From the NCBI GenBank assembly GCA_964019135.1, contig OZ025258.1:10931961-10995960 (forward strand): 64,000 nt of DNA, written 5' to 3'. This DNA comes from Arenicola marina (lineage: Eukaryota > Annelida > Polychaeta > Arenicolidae). The notes under the pieces were generated by a model. It made no database searches. It worked only from the letters and a program-made list of their open reading frames with translations, and was not told the origin of the DNA. Below are positions 50,712-62,914 of the stretch, piece after piece; the first letter of the stretch is position 1, and each line of letters begins with the position of its first letter. The translations under genes and the position numbers were made by a program.

Positions 50712-52137
50712 TGTAAGCGGGGGAGTGTGGCAGACGTAGGGTGGGGGTGGGGGTGGCGGGAGAGTGGAGGTGGAAGTAGAGTGGGGATGTGGGTGTCGGG
50801 AAGTGGGGGTGGGGTGAGGGTTGCGATGTGGGTGGCGGGAGAGTGGAGGTAGACATAGAGTGGGGATGTGGGTGTCGGGGAGTGGGGGTGGAGGTAGAGA
50901 GGGGGATGTGGGTGGCGGGGGAGTGGGGGTGGACGTAGAGTGGGGATGTGGGTGGCGGGGGAGTGGGGGTGGACGTAGAGTGGGGATGTGGGTGGCGGGG
51001 GAGTGGGGGTGGACGTAGAGTGGGGATGTGGGTGTCGGGGAGTGGGGGTGGAGGTAGAGAGGGGGATGTGGGTGGCGGGGGAGTGGGGGTGGACGTAGAG
51101 TGGGGATGTGGGTGGCGGGGGAGTGGGGGTGGACGTAGAGTGGGGATGTGGGTGGCGGGGGAGTGGGGGTGGAGGTAGAGAGGGGGATGTGGGTGGCGGG
51201 GGAGTGGGGGTGGACGTAGAGTGGGGATGTGGGTGGCGGGGGAGTGGGGGTGGAGGTAGAGAGGGGGATGTGGGTGGCGGGGGAGTGGGGGTGGACGTAG
51301 AGTGGGGATGTGGGTGTCGGGGAGTGGGGGTGGAGGTAGAGAGGGGATGTGGGTGGCGGGGGAGTGGGGGTGGACGTAGAGTGGGGATGTGGGTGGCGGG
51401 GGAGTGGGGGTGGACGTAGAGTGGGGATGTGGGTGTCGGGGAGTGGGGGTGGAGGTAGAGAGGGGGATGTGGGTGGCGGGGGAGTGGGGGTGGACGTAGA
51501 GTAGGGATGTGGGTGGCGGGGGAGTGGGGGTGGACGTAGAGTGGGGATGTGGGTGTCGGGGAGTGGGGGTGGAGGTAGAGAGGGGGATGTGGGTGGCGGG
51601 GGAGTGGGGGTGGACGTAGAGTGGGGATGTGGGTGGCGGGGGAGTGGGGGTGGACGTAGAGTGGGGATGTGGGTGGCGGGGGAGTGGGGGTGGAGGTAGA
51701 GAGGGGGATGTGGGTGGCGGGGGAGTGGGGGTGGACGTAGAGTAGGGATGTGGGTGTCGGGGAGTGGGGGTGGAGGTAGAGAGGGGGATGTGGGTGGCGG
51801 GGGAGTGGGGGTGGACGTAGAGTGGGGATGTGGGTGGCGGGGGAGTGGGGGTGGACGTAGAGTGGGGATGTGGGTGTCGGGGAGTGGGGGTGGAGGTAGA
51901 GAGGGGGATGTGGGTGGCGGGGGAGTGGGGGTGGACGTAGAGTGGGGATGTGGGTGGCGGGGGAGTGGGGGTGGACGTAGAGTGGGGATGTGGGTGTCGG
52001 GGAGTGGGGGTGGAGGTAGAGAGGGGGATGTGGGTGGCGGGGGAGTGGGGGTGGACGTAGAGTGGGGATGTGGGAGGCGGGGGAGTGGGGGTGGAAGTAG
52101 AGTGGGGATGTGGGTGGCGGGGGAGAGGGGGTGGAAG
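50712..52137. repeat. G-rich 40-bp minisatellite, about 1.4 kb
   Basis: The unit is close to GGATGTGGGTGGCGGGGGAG followed by TGGGGGTGGACGTAGAGTGG. There are about 35 units with two main variants (GGCGGGGGAG/GTCGGGGAG and GACGTAGAGTGG/GAGGTAGAGAGGG), arranged in a partly regular alternation. The plus strand is dense in runs of four to five G. The minus strand is open in all three frames over most of the array, giving His/Pro/Ser/Thr-rich hypothetical peptides. Confidence 0.93.
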
Positions 52138-52359
52138 TGACATCTGTTTTCCATGAATGCATAAAATATGGCTCAACTTTTTATGCAGGACTTTTTTTTG
52201 GAAGGGTTTAGTTAGCATGGGGTAAGCTGAGAACGGTGCAATTCCAGCCCGCAGGTAGCTGTCTGAAAGTACCCCGGTCTGGGTTTGTCTCTTCATAGCC
52301 TGTACTTAGTATGGGGTACATTGAGCACGGTAGGAGATTACCCCGGTCTGGGTGTATCT

Positions 52360-52452
52360 GGTGTGGTGTGTGTGTGGGAGAGGGAGAGGTGGTGGGGGTT
52401 GCGTGGGAGAGGGAGAGGTGGTGGGGGTTGCGTGGGAGAGGGAGAGGGAGCA
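52360..52452. repeat. Short tandem repeat, GTGGGAGAGGGAGAGGTGGT type
   Basis: Three units of GCGTGGGAGAGGGAGAGG plus TGGTGGGGGTT lie in a row. Nearby, TACCCCGGTCTGGGT occurs twice (52271, 52340). Confidence 0.7.
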
Positions 52453-52477
52453 AATTGGGTCCGGTGCAATCACATCT

Positions 52478-52740
52478 TCGATTAGATTCGTTTCAATTTT
52501 CGCGTGAGGAGGAAAATTCTAATGTTTAAATTTGACGTTGGGCAGAGGGACTATCAGTATGGCGTAAGCGTATCGCCCTCTTCCGGGAGATCGGTCCAGC
52601 AAATGTTGGAGAAGAGCCCCGGTGTTCATAATCCCCGATCGCCACAAACCCGGAGGATGACAGCCCCGGAGGACGTTATCCCTTATACACACATATACCT
52701 GAAGGATGATGATCCTACACACGGAAATAAAAGGCCTTTA
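52478..52740 (+). repeat. Dispersed repeat, copy related to 3436-3555
   Basis: CTTCGATTAGATTCGTTTCA, then GGCAGAGGGACTAT and GGCGTAAGCGTATCGCCCTC, match the 3.4-kb copy in the same orientation. The end TGCCGGGAGATCG-like motif also appears at 63618. Confidence 0.55.
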
Positions 52741-53383
52741 TAAAGGGCGCACGCATATTGCATGACACAGCATGGCACACCGTCAAATAACAAATGTGAA
52801 ATGCAAGTTGCCAACGGGAATGTTAAGCAATGTAATATCCATGATGTAAAATGTGATGTGCATGTCGTAAAATGTGATGTGCATGTCGTAAAATGACATG
52901 TTCATATTGTTGGATAAGATGTCGCATGTCGTCAAAAGGCATGTTCACATTGAATAATTGAATTTGTGCATGGAATGGACTCCATAGGGTTTCAAGGTTC
53001 ACTATTGCAAACATTTGAAATCAGATATGTCATATTTGATCCATAAATCTCCATATATTTATATATATATATATATTTCTTACACCGATCAACTTTTACA
53101 TTATATAAAAATATCCGACATCAAATGTAACGCATCAGTAAATGTAAAATCAAATATTCAACGCCCCGTTCCACTCGATTTATCCCCCCGGCGTAAGGCC
53201 CACGGATTAAATTGCGGCCCGCTGGTACGCCTCAATAAATAAACTAGCTATTCACATTTAAATGACCAGTTGATTTGTAAAAGAAATTGACTGCATTAAA
53301 ATGGAAGCACTTTCGTAATACCCACAACTATTGATGGATTAATTCTTCAGATGATAGGAACATCCCATCGTCTTTCATTACAG

Positions 53384-54438
53384 GAAGAGGGCAATACTCT
53401 CTCAAGAGGGCAATATTCTCTCCAGAGAGCAATACCTTTTGAAGAGAGCAACTCTCTCAAGACGGCAATACTCTCTCAAGAGAGCAATACCCTCTCAAAA
53501 AAGCAATACTTTCTGGAGAGGGCAATACTTTCTGAAGAGAGCAATACTCTTTCAAGAGAGTAATACTCTCTCAAGAGGACAATACTCTCTCAAGAGAGCA
53601 ATACTCTCTCAAAAAGAGCAATACTCTCTCAAGATGGCAATATTATCTCTAGAGAGCAATACGTTTTGTAGAGAGCAACTCTCTCAAGACGGCAATACTC
53701 CCTCAAGAGGGCAATACTCTCTCAAGAGAGCAATACCCTCTCAAAAAAGCAATACTTTCTGAAGAGGGCAATACTTTCTGAAGAGAGCAATACTCTTTCA
53801 AGAGAGTAATACTCTCTCAAGAGGACAATACGCTCTCAAGAGAGCAATACTCCCTCGAAAAGAGCAAAACTTTCTCAAGAGGGCAATATTCTCTCCAGAG
53901 AGCAACACCTTTTGAAGAGAGCAACTCTCTCAAGAGGGCAATACTCTCTCAAGAGGGCAATATTCTCTCCAGAGAGCAATAGCTGCTGAAGAGAGCAATA
54001 CTCTCTCAAGAGGGCAATACCCTCTCAAGAGGGCAATACTCTCTCAAGAGAGCAATACTCTCTAAAAAAAACAATTCCTTCTGACGAGAGCCCTACTTTG
54101 TAAAGAGAGCAATGCCCCCAAGAAAACAATACTCTCTCAAGAGAGCAATACTCTCTCAAGAGAGCAATACACTCAAGAAAACAATACTCTCAAGAAAACA
54201 ATACCGTCTGAAGAAAACAACTCCCTCAAGAGGGCAATACTCTCCCAAGAGAGCAATACCCTCTTAAAAAGAGCAATAATTTCTGAAGAGAGCAATGCTT
54301 TCTAAAGAGAGCAATACTCTCAAGAAAACAACTCTCTCAAGAGAGCCATAAACTCAAGAAAACACTAATCTCAAGAAAACAATACCGTCTTAAGAAAACA
54401 ATACTCTCTCAGGAAAGCAATACTCTCTCAAGAGAACG
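53384..54438. repeat. 19-bp minisatellite, CAATACTCTCTCAAGAGAG type
   Basis: The unit is GAGAGCAATACTCTCTCAA with variants (GAGGGCAATA, TTTCTGAAG, AAGAAAACAA). There are about 55 units over 1.05 kb. Larger blocks recur, for example 53395-53530 and 53625-53765, showing higher-order duplication. The reading frame cycles and no gene is implied. Confidence 0.9.
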
Positions 54439-54762
54439 ACACGTGCAAAACAAAGAGCTTCTTCGCTCGAAAAGAGAGGGAGTTCATCACCTCGAAGATC
54501 CCCACCCCGCTGCATCCGCGCCCGCATGTTTGTACGGCTCGCAGCACCGGTTATGTAACCGATGCCTGGCGATTGCGCCTGACGACGTCCAGGCAAGGTA
54601 GCAACGCGATCCTTCGCGAAAAAAAAACGCGAAAAAACGCGACGGTGTCACGCAATTGCACACTTTTTTGTTAATAACAAGGCCATTTAGCTCTGCTAAG
54701 GGTTCACGCGTATCAACGTCCACCGCAAATCGATGGAGAGGCAGCCCGCGTAATCCCCTGTA

Positions 54763-54896
54763 TATGGCAAGACCTTTGTATCGTAATTCGAGAAACCTAG
54801 TGTCTTGCTCCAGAAACCCGGTTTCTTCACCGAAAATCCCGGTTTCTCGAGCAAGAAACTAGGTTTCCCGAATTACGGTGCAAAGGGCTTGCCATA
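54763..54896. repeat. 134-bp fold-back element
   Basis: TATGGCAAGACCTTTGTATC to CTTGCTCCAGAAACC on the left pairs with the reverse complement at the right end (GGTTTCTCGAGCAAG to GCTTGCCATA), with few mismatches and a short centre. No gene was seen. Possible MITE. Confidence 0.75.
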
Positions 54897-55170
54897 GCTG
54901 TATTCCTATTGACGCTTTCATCATCTGTGTGTTCCGCCGTAATAAGGTAATAAGTTTAGGTCTGACCGTGACTATAATGCGCGTGCCTCACGCAGTCGCA
55001 CATCCCATTCCCTAGACCCAGAAATGGAATCTGCCGCCCTATTGTCTTAACTAATTACTACTCAATTGTAACAATATATATATGAGTTTTTTTAAGCCTC
55101 TTTCCTTTACGCAATAAACACTTCAGAGAAAGGCGTGGTGTTACAAATTTATATGTATCCAACAGATGAC

Positions 55171-55355
55171 AAGAGGGCAATATTCCCTCAAGAGAGCAAT
55201 ATTCCCTCAAGAGAGCAATAGTCCCTCAAGGGAGCAATATTCTCTCACGAGAGCAATATTTCCTCAAAGGAGCAATATTCCCTCATAAGAGCAATATTCC
55301 CTCAGAAGAGCAATTTCTCTTAGGAGAGTAATAGTCTCTCAAGAGAGCAATAGTG
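55171..55355. repeat. 19-bp minisatellite, second block
   Basis: CAATATTCCCTCAAGAGAG units, about nine copies. The sequence is clearly related to the block at 53384-54438 and is separated from it by about 730 bp of other DNA. Confidence 0.85.
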
Positions 55356-55764
55356 CAGCCTCTATACAGAGACAATTTTTTAACCGAGGGTCTTCAAGCG
55401 TCAACAATTGTGGTTTCAACAACATGTAACTAGCCTAACGTGAGAACTATACCCCCCCCCCCCAAATCCACTTACCGCCTGTACTGTGTAGCGTGCCGAG
55501 GGTGTAAGTGGCCAAACCCCACCGCTACCACCAAAACTGTGGCGTATGTAAGTGATTGGTGGTCGGTGCCGAGCGGGGGTAGTCAGCAGTTGAGAGTTTA
55601 CACCGTTTCACTTGTGAGATTGTAGCGCCGTACTTCTACGTATAACACTTTTGTGCCGTGTTTTTTAGAAGCACTCCCCGTCAATTAAAGCCAACGTAAC
55701 ACGACCCAATCCCTCATGTGAGAGTCGGAGAGAGACTGACAGAGAACCCCCGATGGCAGATGCA

Positions 55765-56279
55765 TTAAAGTGTTCGTGCCACGATTTTGTCTTGTCATAG
55801 TTAACTTGGTTTAGGGAAGATAAACAAGTAACAATTTGTTTTAATGGGAGTTTACAGTTTTTATTCCACAATATCACTATAAACGGGTTCGTAGAAGTAG
55901 CAAAAGTGAGGTCCGGCGGGATTGTTTCCGGGAGCATTGCATCTGAGCGTTATTTGAAAATTCCCCAATGATGTCACAAGATTGACAGGTGAGCTTTGAT
56001 GCAGTGCGTAGACATCTGTGGTCGAGGGCGTGTATTGTTTTCATGGTTGAGTGCGTTTCGTTGAGTTCAAGCCAATAAGCAGACAGAATCTGAGTCTCAA
56101 TATAAAAGCACTGTATTCCCCGTTTGACGTCACTTTCCTCGCTCGCAGAAGTTAAATTGGTAAGTGCGAAAAGAAGTGGAAAATGTATGCCCTTCTACTA
56201 TTTGGGGCGCTACAGCTCGATAATATAAGCGCGGACACACAGAAGATTAAGTTGTTTTGGCGTGGCACGAACACTTTAA
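55765..56279 (+). mobile_element. TTAA-flanked MITE, copy 1
   Basis: This is a 507-bp body (55769-56275) flanked on both sides by TTAA. The termini are AGTGTTCGTGCCACG and its inverted complement CGTGGCACGAACACT. It matches copy 2 (62340-62847) in reverse orientation along its length. A TTAA duplication points to piggyBac-type transposition. No transposase is present, so it is non-autonomous. Confidence 0.88.
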
Positions 56280-59200
56280 CCCATCCACTAGTCTTCATTT
56301 TTTATCACGGTTCTATAGGGCATGTCAGCTCTCGCCTGTTTGGTGACATACAAACGAACAACAGATGAATCAAATGCAGCGACATACACAGCGACAAATA
56401 AGAAGGCGCCATATGGGATGGGGTTTATAAGAACACATTTCATCGGCGAAGCAAGTCTATCATTTGATTATTTCTTGCGGCAATAATTTCCACATATCGA
56501 AGTACACTCTTATAATGAAATTGAAACTGTGCGAGCTTGAAAAAGTGTTTTGAGTTTAACAGCTATAACTATATTTTTGAGCAATAAGGCGTTTAAAACC
56601 TAGGATATGTCCATATATCCAACATTAATTAACTTTGTGGTATCATACGATGCCCCTGGACGCGTTTTCTGACCATACCGTAACAATACCTAATCTCACA
56701 TTCTATAGTATAGAGGCGCGCTGGATAATGTCAATACTTACAGCAAAGAAGTCACATATATCGGTATTCCATATTTTTCACTTGTAAAACGTATTCGACG
56801 TAGAAGACGAAATATAGAACATTGATAGGCTTACTTTATATATTTTGTAATAGTGCTAGTAAAGCTAGCAAAAAAATCCTGTGAGATCGCCTAAATGTCG
56901 TTTCAAATTTTTCATCAGTAGCTTCACACCCTGTGATTACATGAGTAATGGCTTTCTTATAGACGTGGTCACGGTGAAATAAAAAGCCCAGGAACGAAAA
57001 TATCCCTTGCTCATGATTTTCAAGACTGACCAAGTCATCTTGGATGGCACATCTATTTTACCTTGCCATGACGTTCTGACATTTGATCATTCGGAAGAAG
57101 AATACGGGCACACCCCTCCTCCCTTCTTGCCCCCTCACACCACGCAAAGACGAGCATAATGACTGAGTTTTAATAAATAATGTTGTCCCGAAATAGGTTG
57201 AGGATAAAACATGGAAACATGAAAAAAGGCATAACTGGTGAGAAAGCTGCGAAATACGTTCTGTGTTATCTGTAGTTGCGTTCCACGAAGATAATTATTT
57301 CAGAGAAATGGTTTGTAAGGCTTGCATAGATGACATGCAGAAGACTTGTATTGACCTTTACATGGGCCACGGATATAAGATTTTTGATAGGGCGCAGTTC
57401 TCGGGAATTCTACTTCCGGGTTAGGTGCTTTGGGAAACCACAACAAAAACATATGGCTGGTGCCTTGATACTGCTGCCTGACGCGCACGCATTGTAGTCA
57501 ACATTGGAGTGTTTGGATCCCGCTGGCTGCACGGTTTCTGCGTGAAGAATTGATTGGGTGTAAGAATTTGCTTATTTTATCTTGATCCAGGCATTATAGT
57601 AATCAAACCATAGTATGATTAAGGATAAGGCATTTACGTTTCCCTAATTGTTGCTGTCCGTTCGATCAGACCGTTGGAAACCTTGTATTTTGATGATAAT
57701 GTTTACATTTCTGCGACCCACGGAATAACATTGTACTTGCCGCCTCAGTCCGTATAAGGAGCGTTTTCAAATAACCATAGATACGGTGTGTAAACATTTG
57801 ATTGATGATACGACAGGACCCCCCCCCCCCCCCCATGCAGCCAACATATCATTATGTATCCACGTCATCGTGGTTAATGATGCTATTATGATGAACATGA
57901 TGCATAATCAATATAACTCGCCTGAGATTGATGCTACCCAGAATGCAATGATAGGCCTACCCAGGATGCATTGCACATGCATTGGCGCCTCACAGTGGAA
58001 TAATCTGAACTGTAAAATACGAAGTCGTCTATTGATCCATTCGTTACTTCATCGGCCAGATGACGCATATGAAGAGGACATCTGGTAGGGGGGATGTTGA
58101 CTAATGAGGTAAAAGATACTTTTGCGCCACCCGCCATATAGCTGTTGGGGTGGCTTGCCCCCCCCCCCCCCACGCCTCCTAATTTGCCCCCAATCCGTTC
58201 TCGGGAGGGAAAGGAGGAGGGGGAGGGGGAGGTGGGGAGCCCTGGCCAGCAACACAGGTTATGTAACCGCTGCCAGGCGATAGCGCCTGACGCCAGGGCA
58301 ATGTCGCACCGCGCGTGCGCGGGTCGGGTTATAACGCCATTCGATGGCTGCCGTCATTAATCAGATCAGATAACTAAAGAGATAGAACACATTGGCGGAA
58401 AAAAAAACACGACGGTGTCGGGCATTTTAGTTGGTGAACAAGTCAACAACATCGAGTTCGTTGACGTACTTGCAAAACTGTCCTTATAGTGACAAGCCAA
58501 TTAGATTCTGCTCATGATTCCCGCGGACCCGTCCCCCCCCACCCCCCTCCCCCCGTCGCCGTCACGCTAATTGACGGCGAAGCAGCCCGGGTACCTGGAT
58601 TCCTTCCGTTGTTATTTCATCATCTGTCTCTTCTGCCGTAGTTAATAAGTATAGAACGAACAACCTGCGTGAACGCCTGTATGGACCCCACTCTTTGACT
58701 CTAGGGGCACGTACGTCTTTCTTTTTTTATCCCCATTTTCATACCGGAAATTGACAGGGACACTTATGCTCTATGTTGATGCCAGTTCATCATATGTCTT
58801 TCCGGTGGCTGCTCGTGCGCATCAGACAAGAAACCAATCAAAGTTGGATCTAGATCTAGATCTAGATGCAAATGATGCACTGAATGAAAAGCTCATCAGC
58901 ATTATTCTGATATATGAGCGGTTGGATATAATTGATAAATTGGAATGGGGCTGTTTATGGAGTGACAGTCAATGTGAACTTGTCCGGCCGGCCTGCGTGA
59001 CAGGCAGAATGTAAACGTAAGAACCGTCAATACAAGCTGGAAAGTGCCAAGTTGAATTATGCCGAGTATTAATCACTCAGTTATAAAATATCAACGTATA
59101 ATGTTATCATAGTTCGTTGTTTTGGTAATCGCGGGTCATTCTTACAACGCTGTAATCGATGATTATCCTCACAAACCGCGCCTCCAAGTGTCTGATCGAA

Positions 59201-59400
59201 CTGACGGTGCAATATTGAGAAATGAATATATTACATTATAATTTCATATAGTCAAGAATTTCCGGACCAAGGAAAGCAAATCTGCTGACAACCATTCGAT
59301 TCTTCAAGCATATACCGCGCGGTCAGCCGGTCACTCAGAAGTTGACTAATGTTACAATGAGTGCACGCCACACAGCTGTGGCAAGGCACCATTGTGGTGC
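56280..59400. other. Gene-poor region with segmental repeats
   Basis: No gene was recognised. 57385-57785 is the second copy of the 45.3-kb repeat. 58240-58560 is a diverged copy of 54530-54720 (shared GGTTATGTAACCG, GATAGCGCCTGACG, CGACGGTGTC). C-runs lie at 57820-57833 and 58160-58171, and a GATCTA microsatellite at about 58847-58866. Confidence 0.45.
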
Positions 59401-59507
59401 ATGGTCACAGCGGGGTTCGAACCATCAACCCACGTGCCATTAAGCTCTCGTTTGAGCAGAGCACTCATTGTGAGCGCTCTAACCCACTGAGCTATTGGGC
59501 CGGCCCC
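59401..59507 (-). repeat. tRNA-derived SINE head
   Basis: The minus strand reads GGCCCAATAGCTCAGTGGGT, a good A box, then about 50 bases later GATGGTTCGAACCCCGC, a good B box. The anticodon region is enlarged and cannot form a normal tRNA, which fits a SINE in place of a tRNA gene. Confidence 0.7.
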
Positions 59508-60249
59508 TTGTGAATATGGTCTAGTACCTGGCCTCGGGATCTCCCGAGGTTATCTAAAACCGCGAAAAGTTACCCGGGCTTCAGCCCCGCGCCCCCCCCC
59601 CCCACCCCCACCACGGACAATTGCCCCCAACAACTCCCTCTGAATCACTGCGCAGCTCACTCGCTCCCTGTTTGACGAATCAAAACGCTGTCATTCTAGT
59701 CACGATTTAGGACGTGGAACCAGGCAAACTGCGCGGTGAGCGCGGCGAGAAAAGGGTGGGTTCCTTCTAGATATGTATGCAACTTAAATAAGCACCTGTT
59801 AATTATCTAGTAATAATATATTGTTGAAAGACACATTGAACTTATATTTTCCCGTATCAATAACTGCGGTCAGTGAACTTTGCGCACTACAGCCCGCTGA
59901 ATACCCAATATTTGCGCTGGCCTGACTGTGTTGCCGACGGCTGAATTACAGATGACAAGCGGAATAAACCATAATTCGCGAAAATGTTGAAACGGCTATT
60001 GTTTTCGACATATCGATTCATCTTGTAATTGCCGAACACATAGTCATTGTTTCTCAGCATCATACTGCTGATGCATATGGGTGATTTTATGAGCAGATAT
60101 GATGGAGCCACTTGAGCTCAATAATAATTAATTGTTATTTTACCGCGCATGATTTTATTACAGTTTTGTCCAAATCAAGAAATCAATTATGAAGGCTTTG
60201 ACAAATTATAACTAAGCTATATTTAAATAAAGTTTTGAATGGGAATAAC

Positions 60250-62192
60250 ACTGGGTGTCTGTCGGAGCCTTAGGTGTCTGTCGGACTCCAAGGTGTCTGT
60301 CGGACCCCTAGGTGTATGTCGGACTCCAAGGTGTCTGTAGGGCCTCTAGGTGTCTGTCGAAGCCCTAGGTGTCGGTCGGACCCCTAGGTGTCTATGGGAT
60401 TCCTAGGTGTCGGTCGGACCCCTAGGTGTATGTCGGACTCCAAGGTGTCTGTCAGACCCCTAGGTGTATGTCGGACTCCAAGGTGTCTGTAGGGCCTCTA
60501 GGTGTCTGTCAGAGCCCTAGGTGTCTGTCGGAGCCCTAGATGTCTGTCGGACCACTGGGTGTCAGTCGAACCCCTAGGTGTCTGTCGGAGCCCTAGGTGT
60601 CTGTCAGAGCCCTAGGTGTCAGTCGAACCCCTAGGTGTCTGTCGGAGCCCTAGAAGTCTGTCGGACCACTGGGTATCTATCGGACCCCTAGGTGTCTATC
60701 GGACCCCTGGGTGTCTGTCAGAGCCCTAGGTGTCTATCGAACCCCTAGGTGTCTGTCAGAGCCCTAGATGTCTGTCAGAGCCCTAGATGTCAGTCGAACC
60801 CCTAGGTGTCTGTCGGAGCCCTAGATGTCTGTCGGACCACTGGGTGTCTATCGGACCCCTAGGTGTCTGTCAGAGCCCTAGGTGTCTGTCAGAGCCCTAG
60901 ATGTCTGTCAGAGCCCTAGATGTCAGTCAGAGTCCTAGATGTCAGTCGAACCCCTAGGTGTCGGTCGGAGCCCTAGATGTCTGTCGGACCACTGGGTATC
61001 AGTCGAACCCCTTGGTGTCTGTCGGAGCCCTAGATGTCTGTCGGACCACTGGGTGTCTGTCAGAGCCCTAGGTGTCTATCGGACCCCTAGGTGTCTGTCA
61101 GAGCCCTAGATGTCTGTCAGAGCCCTAGGTGTCAGTCGAACCCCTGGGTGTCTATCGGAGCCCTAGGTGTCTATCGGACCCCTGGGTGTCTGTCAGAGCC
61201 CTAGGTGTCTATCGGACCCCTAGGTGTCTGTCAGAGCCCTAGGTGTCTGTCAGAGCCCTAGATGTCAGTCGAACCCCTAGGTGTCTGTCAGAGCCCTAGG
61301 TGTCTGTCGGACCACTGGGTGTCTATCGGACCCCTAGGTGTCTGTCAGAGCCCTAGGTGTCTGTCAGAGCCCCAGGTGTCTGTCAGAGCCCTAGATGTCA
61401 GTCAAACTCCTAGGTGTCTGTCGGAGCCCTAGGTGTCTGTCGGACCACTGGGTGTCTATCGGACCCCTAGGTGTCTGTCAGAGCCCTAGGTGTCTGTCAG
61501 AGCCCTAGGTGTCTGTCAGAGCCCTAGGTGTCAGTCGAACCCCTAGGTGTCTGTCGGAGCCCTAGGTGTCTGTCGGACCACTGGGTGTCTATCGGACCCC
61601 TAGGTGTCTGTCAGAGCCCTAGGTGTCTGTCGGAGCCCTAGGTGTCTGTCGGACGACTGAGTGTCTGTCGGACCACTGGGTGTCTGTCGGAGCCCTAGGT
61701 GTCTGTCGGACTCCAAGGTGTCTGTCGGATCCCTAGGTGTATGTCGGACTCCAAGGTGTCTGTAGGGCCTCTAGGTGTCTGTCGGAGCCCTAGGTTTCGG
61801 TCGGACCCCTAGGTGTCTGTGGGATTCCTAGGTGTCGGTCGGACCCCTAGGTGTATGTCGGACTCCAAGGTGTCTGTCGAACCCCTAGGTGTATGTCGGA
61901 CTCCAAGGTGTCTGTAGGGCCTCTAGGTGTCGGTCGGACCCCTAGGTGTCTGTGGGATTCCTAGGTGTCGGTCGGACCCCTAGGTGTATGTTGGACTCCA
62001 AGGTGTCTGTAGGGCCTCTAGGTGTCGGTCGGACCCCTAGGTGTCTGTGGGATTCCTAGGTGTCGGTCGGACCCCTAGGTGTATGTCGGACTTCAAGGTG
62101 TCTGTCGGACCCCTAAGTGTATGTCGGACTCCAAGGTGTCTGTCTGACCTCTAGGTGTCTGTCGGACCCCTAGGTGTATTTCGGACCCTTAA
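60250..62192. repeat. 19-bp minisatellite, GGTGTCTGTCGGACCCCTA type, about 1.9 kb
   Basis: About one hundred units of GGTGTCTGTCGGAGCCCTA with many point variants (GGACCACTG, GGACTCCAA, AGGGCCTCT). The outer parts (60250-60500 and 61690-62190) share the GTATGTCGGACTCCAAGG and TGTAGGGCCTC variants, while the centre is dominated by CAGAGCCCTA units. The array is organised into blocks, with the edge variants present at both ends. Confidence 0.93.
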
Positions 62193-62339
62193 GTTATATG
62201 AATATGTGATATGTAGCAAATATGTAAACAGATAGAACGAGCGACATATATGATTGCATGATGATGCTGCCACGTCCCGTGGTGCATTGTTTGGTCAGTT
62301 AGGTCGAGGCAGGCACCACCCGCTCGCCCGCTCGCGACC

Positions 62340-62847
62340 TTAAAGTGTTCATGCCACGCCAAAACAACTTTTGCTCATATTAATTTTCTGTGTTTCCACG
62401 TTTATATTATCGGACTGTAGCGCCCCAAATAGTAGAAGGGCATACTTTTTCCACTTGTTTTTCGCACCTACCAATTTAACTTTGGCGAGCGAGGAATGCG
62501 CTTTTATATTGAGACTCAGATTAGCTCTGCTCATTGGCTTGAACTCAACGAAACGCACTCAACCATAAAAACAATACACGCCCTCGACTACAGAAGTCTA
62601 CGCACTGCATCAAAGCTCACCTGTCAATCTTGTGAGATCATTGGGGAATTTTCAAAATGACGCTCAGATGCAATGCTCCCAGAAACTAAACCCGCCGGAT
62701 CTCACTTTTGCTACTTTGACGAACGCGTTTATAGTGTTATCGTGGAATACAAAATATAAACTCCCATTAAAACAAATTCTTATTTGTTTATCTTCCCTAA
62801 ACCAAGTTAACTCTGAGCAAGACAAAATCGTGGCACGAACGCTTTAA
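62340..62847 (-). mobile_element. TTAA-flanked MITE, copy 2 (inverted relative to copy 1)
   Basis: This is a 500-bp body (62344-62843) between TTAA sites, with ends AGTGTTCATGCCACG and CGTGGCACGAACGCT. It is collinear with the reverse complement of 55769-56275, with moderate divergence and small indels. No coding content. Confidence 0.88.
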
Positions 62848-62914
62848 GATATAATAATATATTAAGAGAAAAGGTGGTAGATCTATGTTATCCGCTTTCA
62901 CAGTCGAGAGAAAG

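Noticed and set aside
50666-52296. Three overlapping minus-strand open frames of about 490-540 codons rich in Pro, His, Ser and Thr
   Set aside because: They are the three frames of one 40-bp minisatellite. Absence of stops follows from the C-rich composition, and no non-repeat domain is attached.
59401-59507. Functional tRNA gene on the minus strand
   Set aside because: A and B boxes are good, but the distance and anticodon region do not fit a tRNA cloverleaf. A SINE is more likely.
60250-62192. Possible CRISPR-like array
   Set aside because: Units are contiguous 19-mers without spacers, in animal DNA with no cas-like genes. It is a minisatellite.
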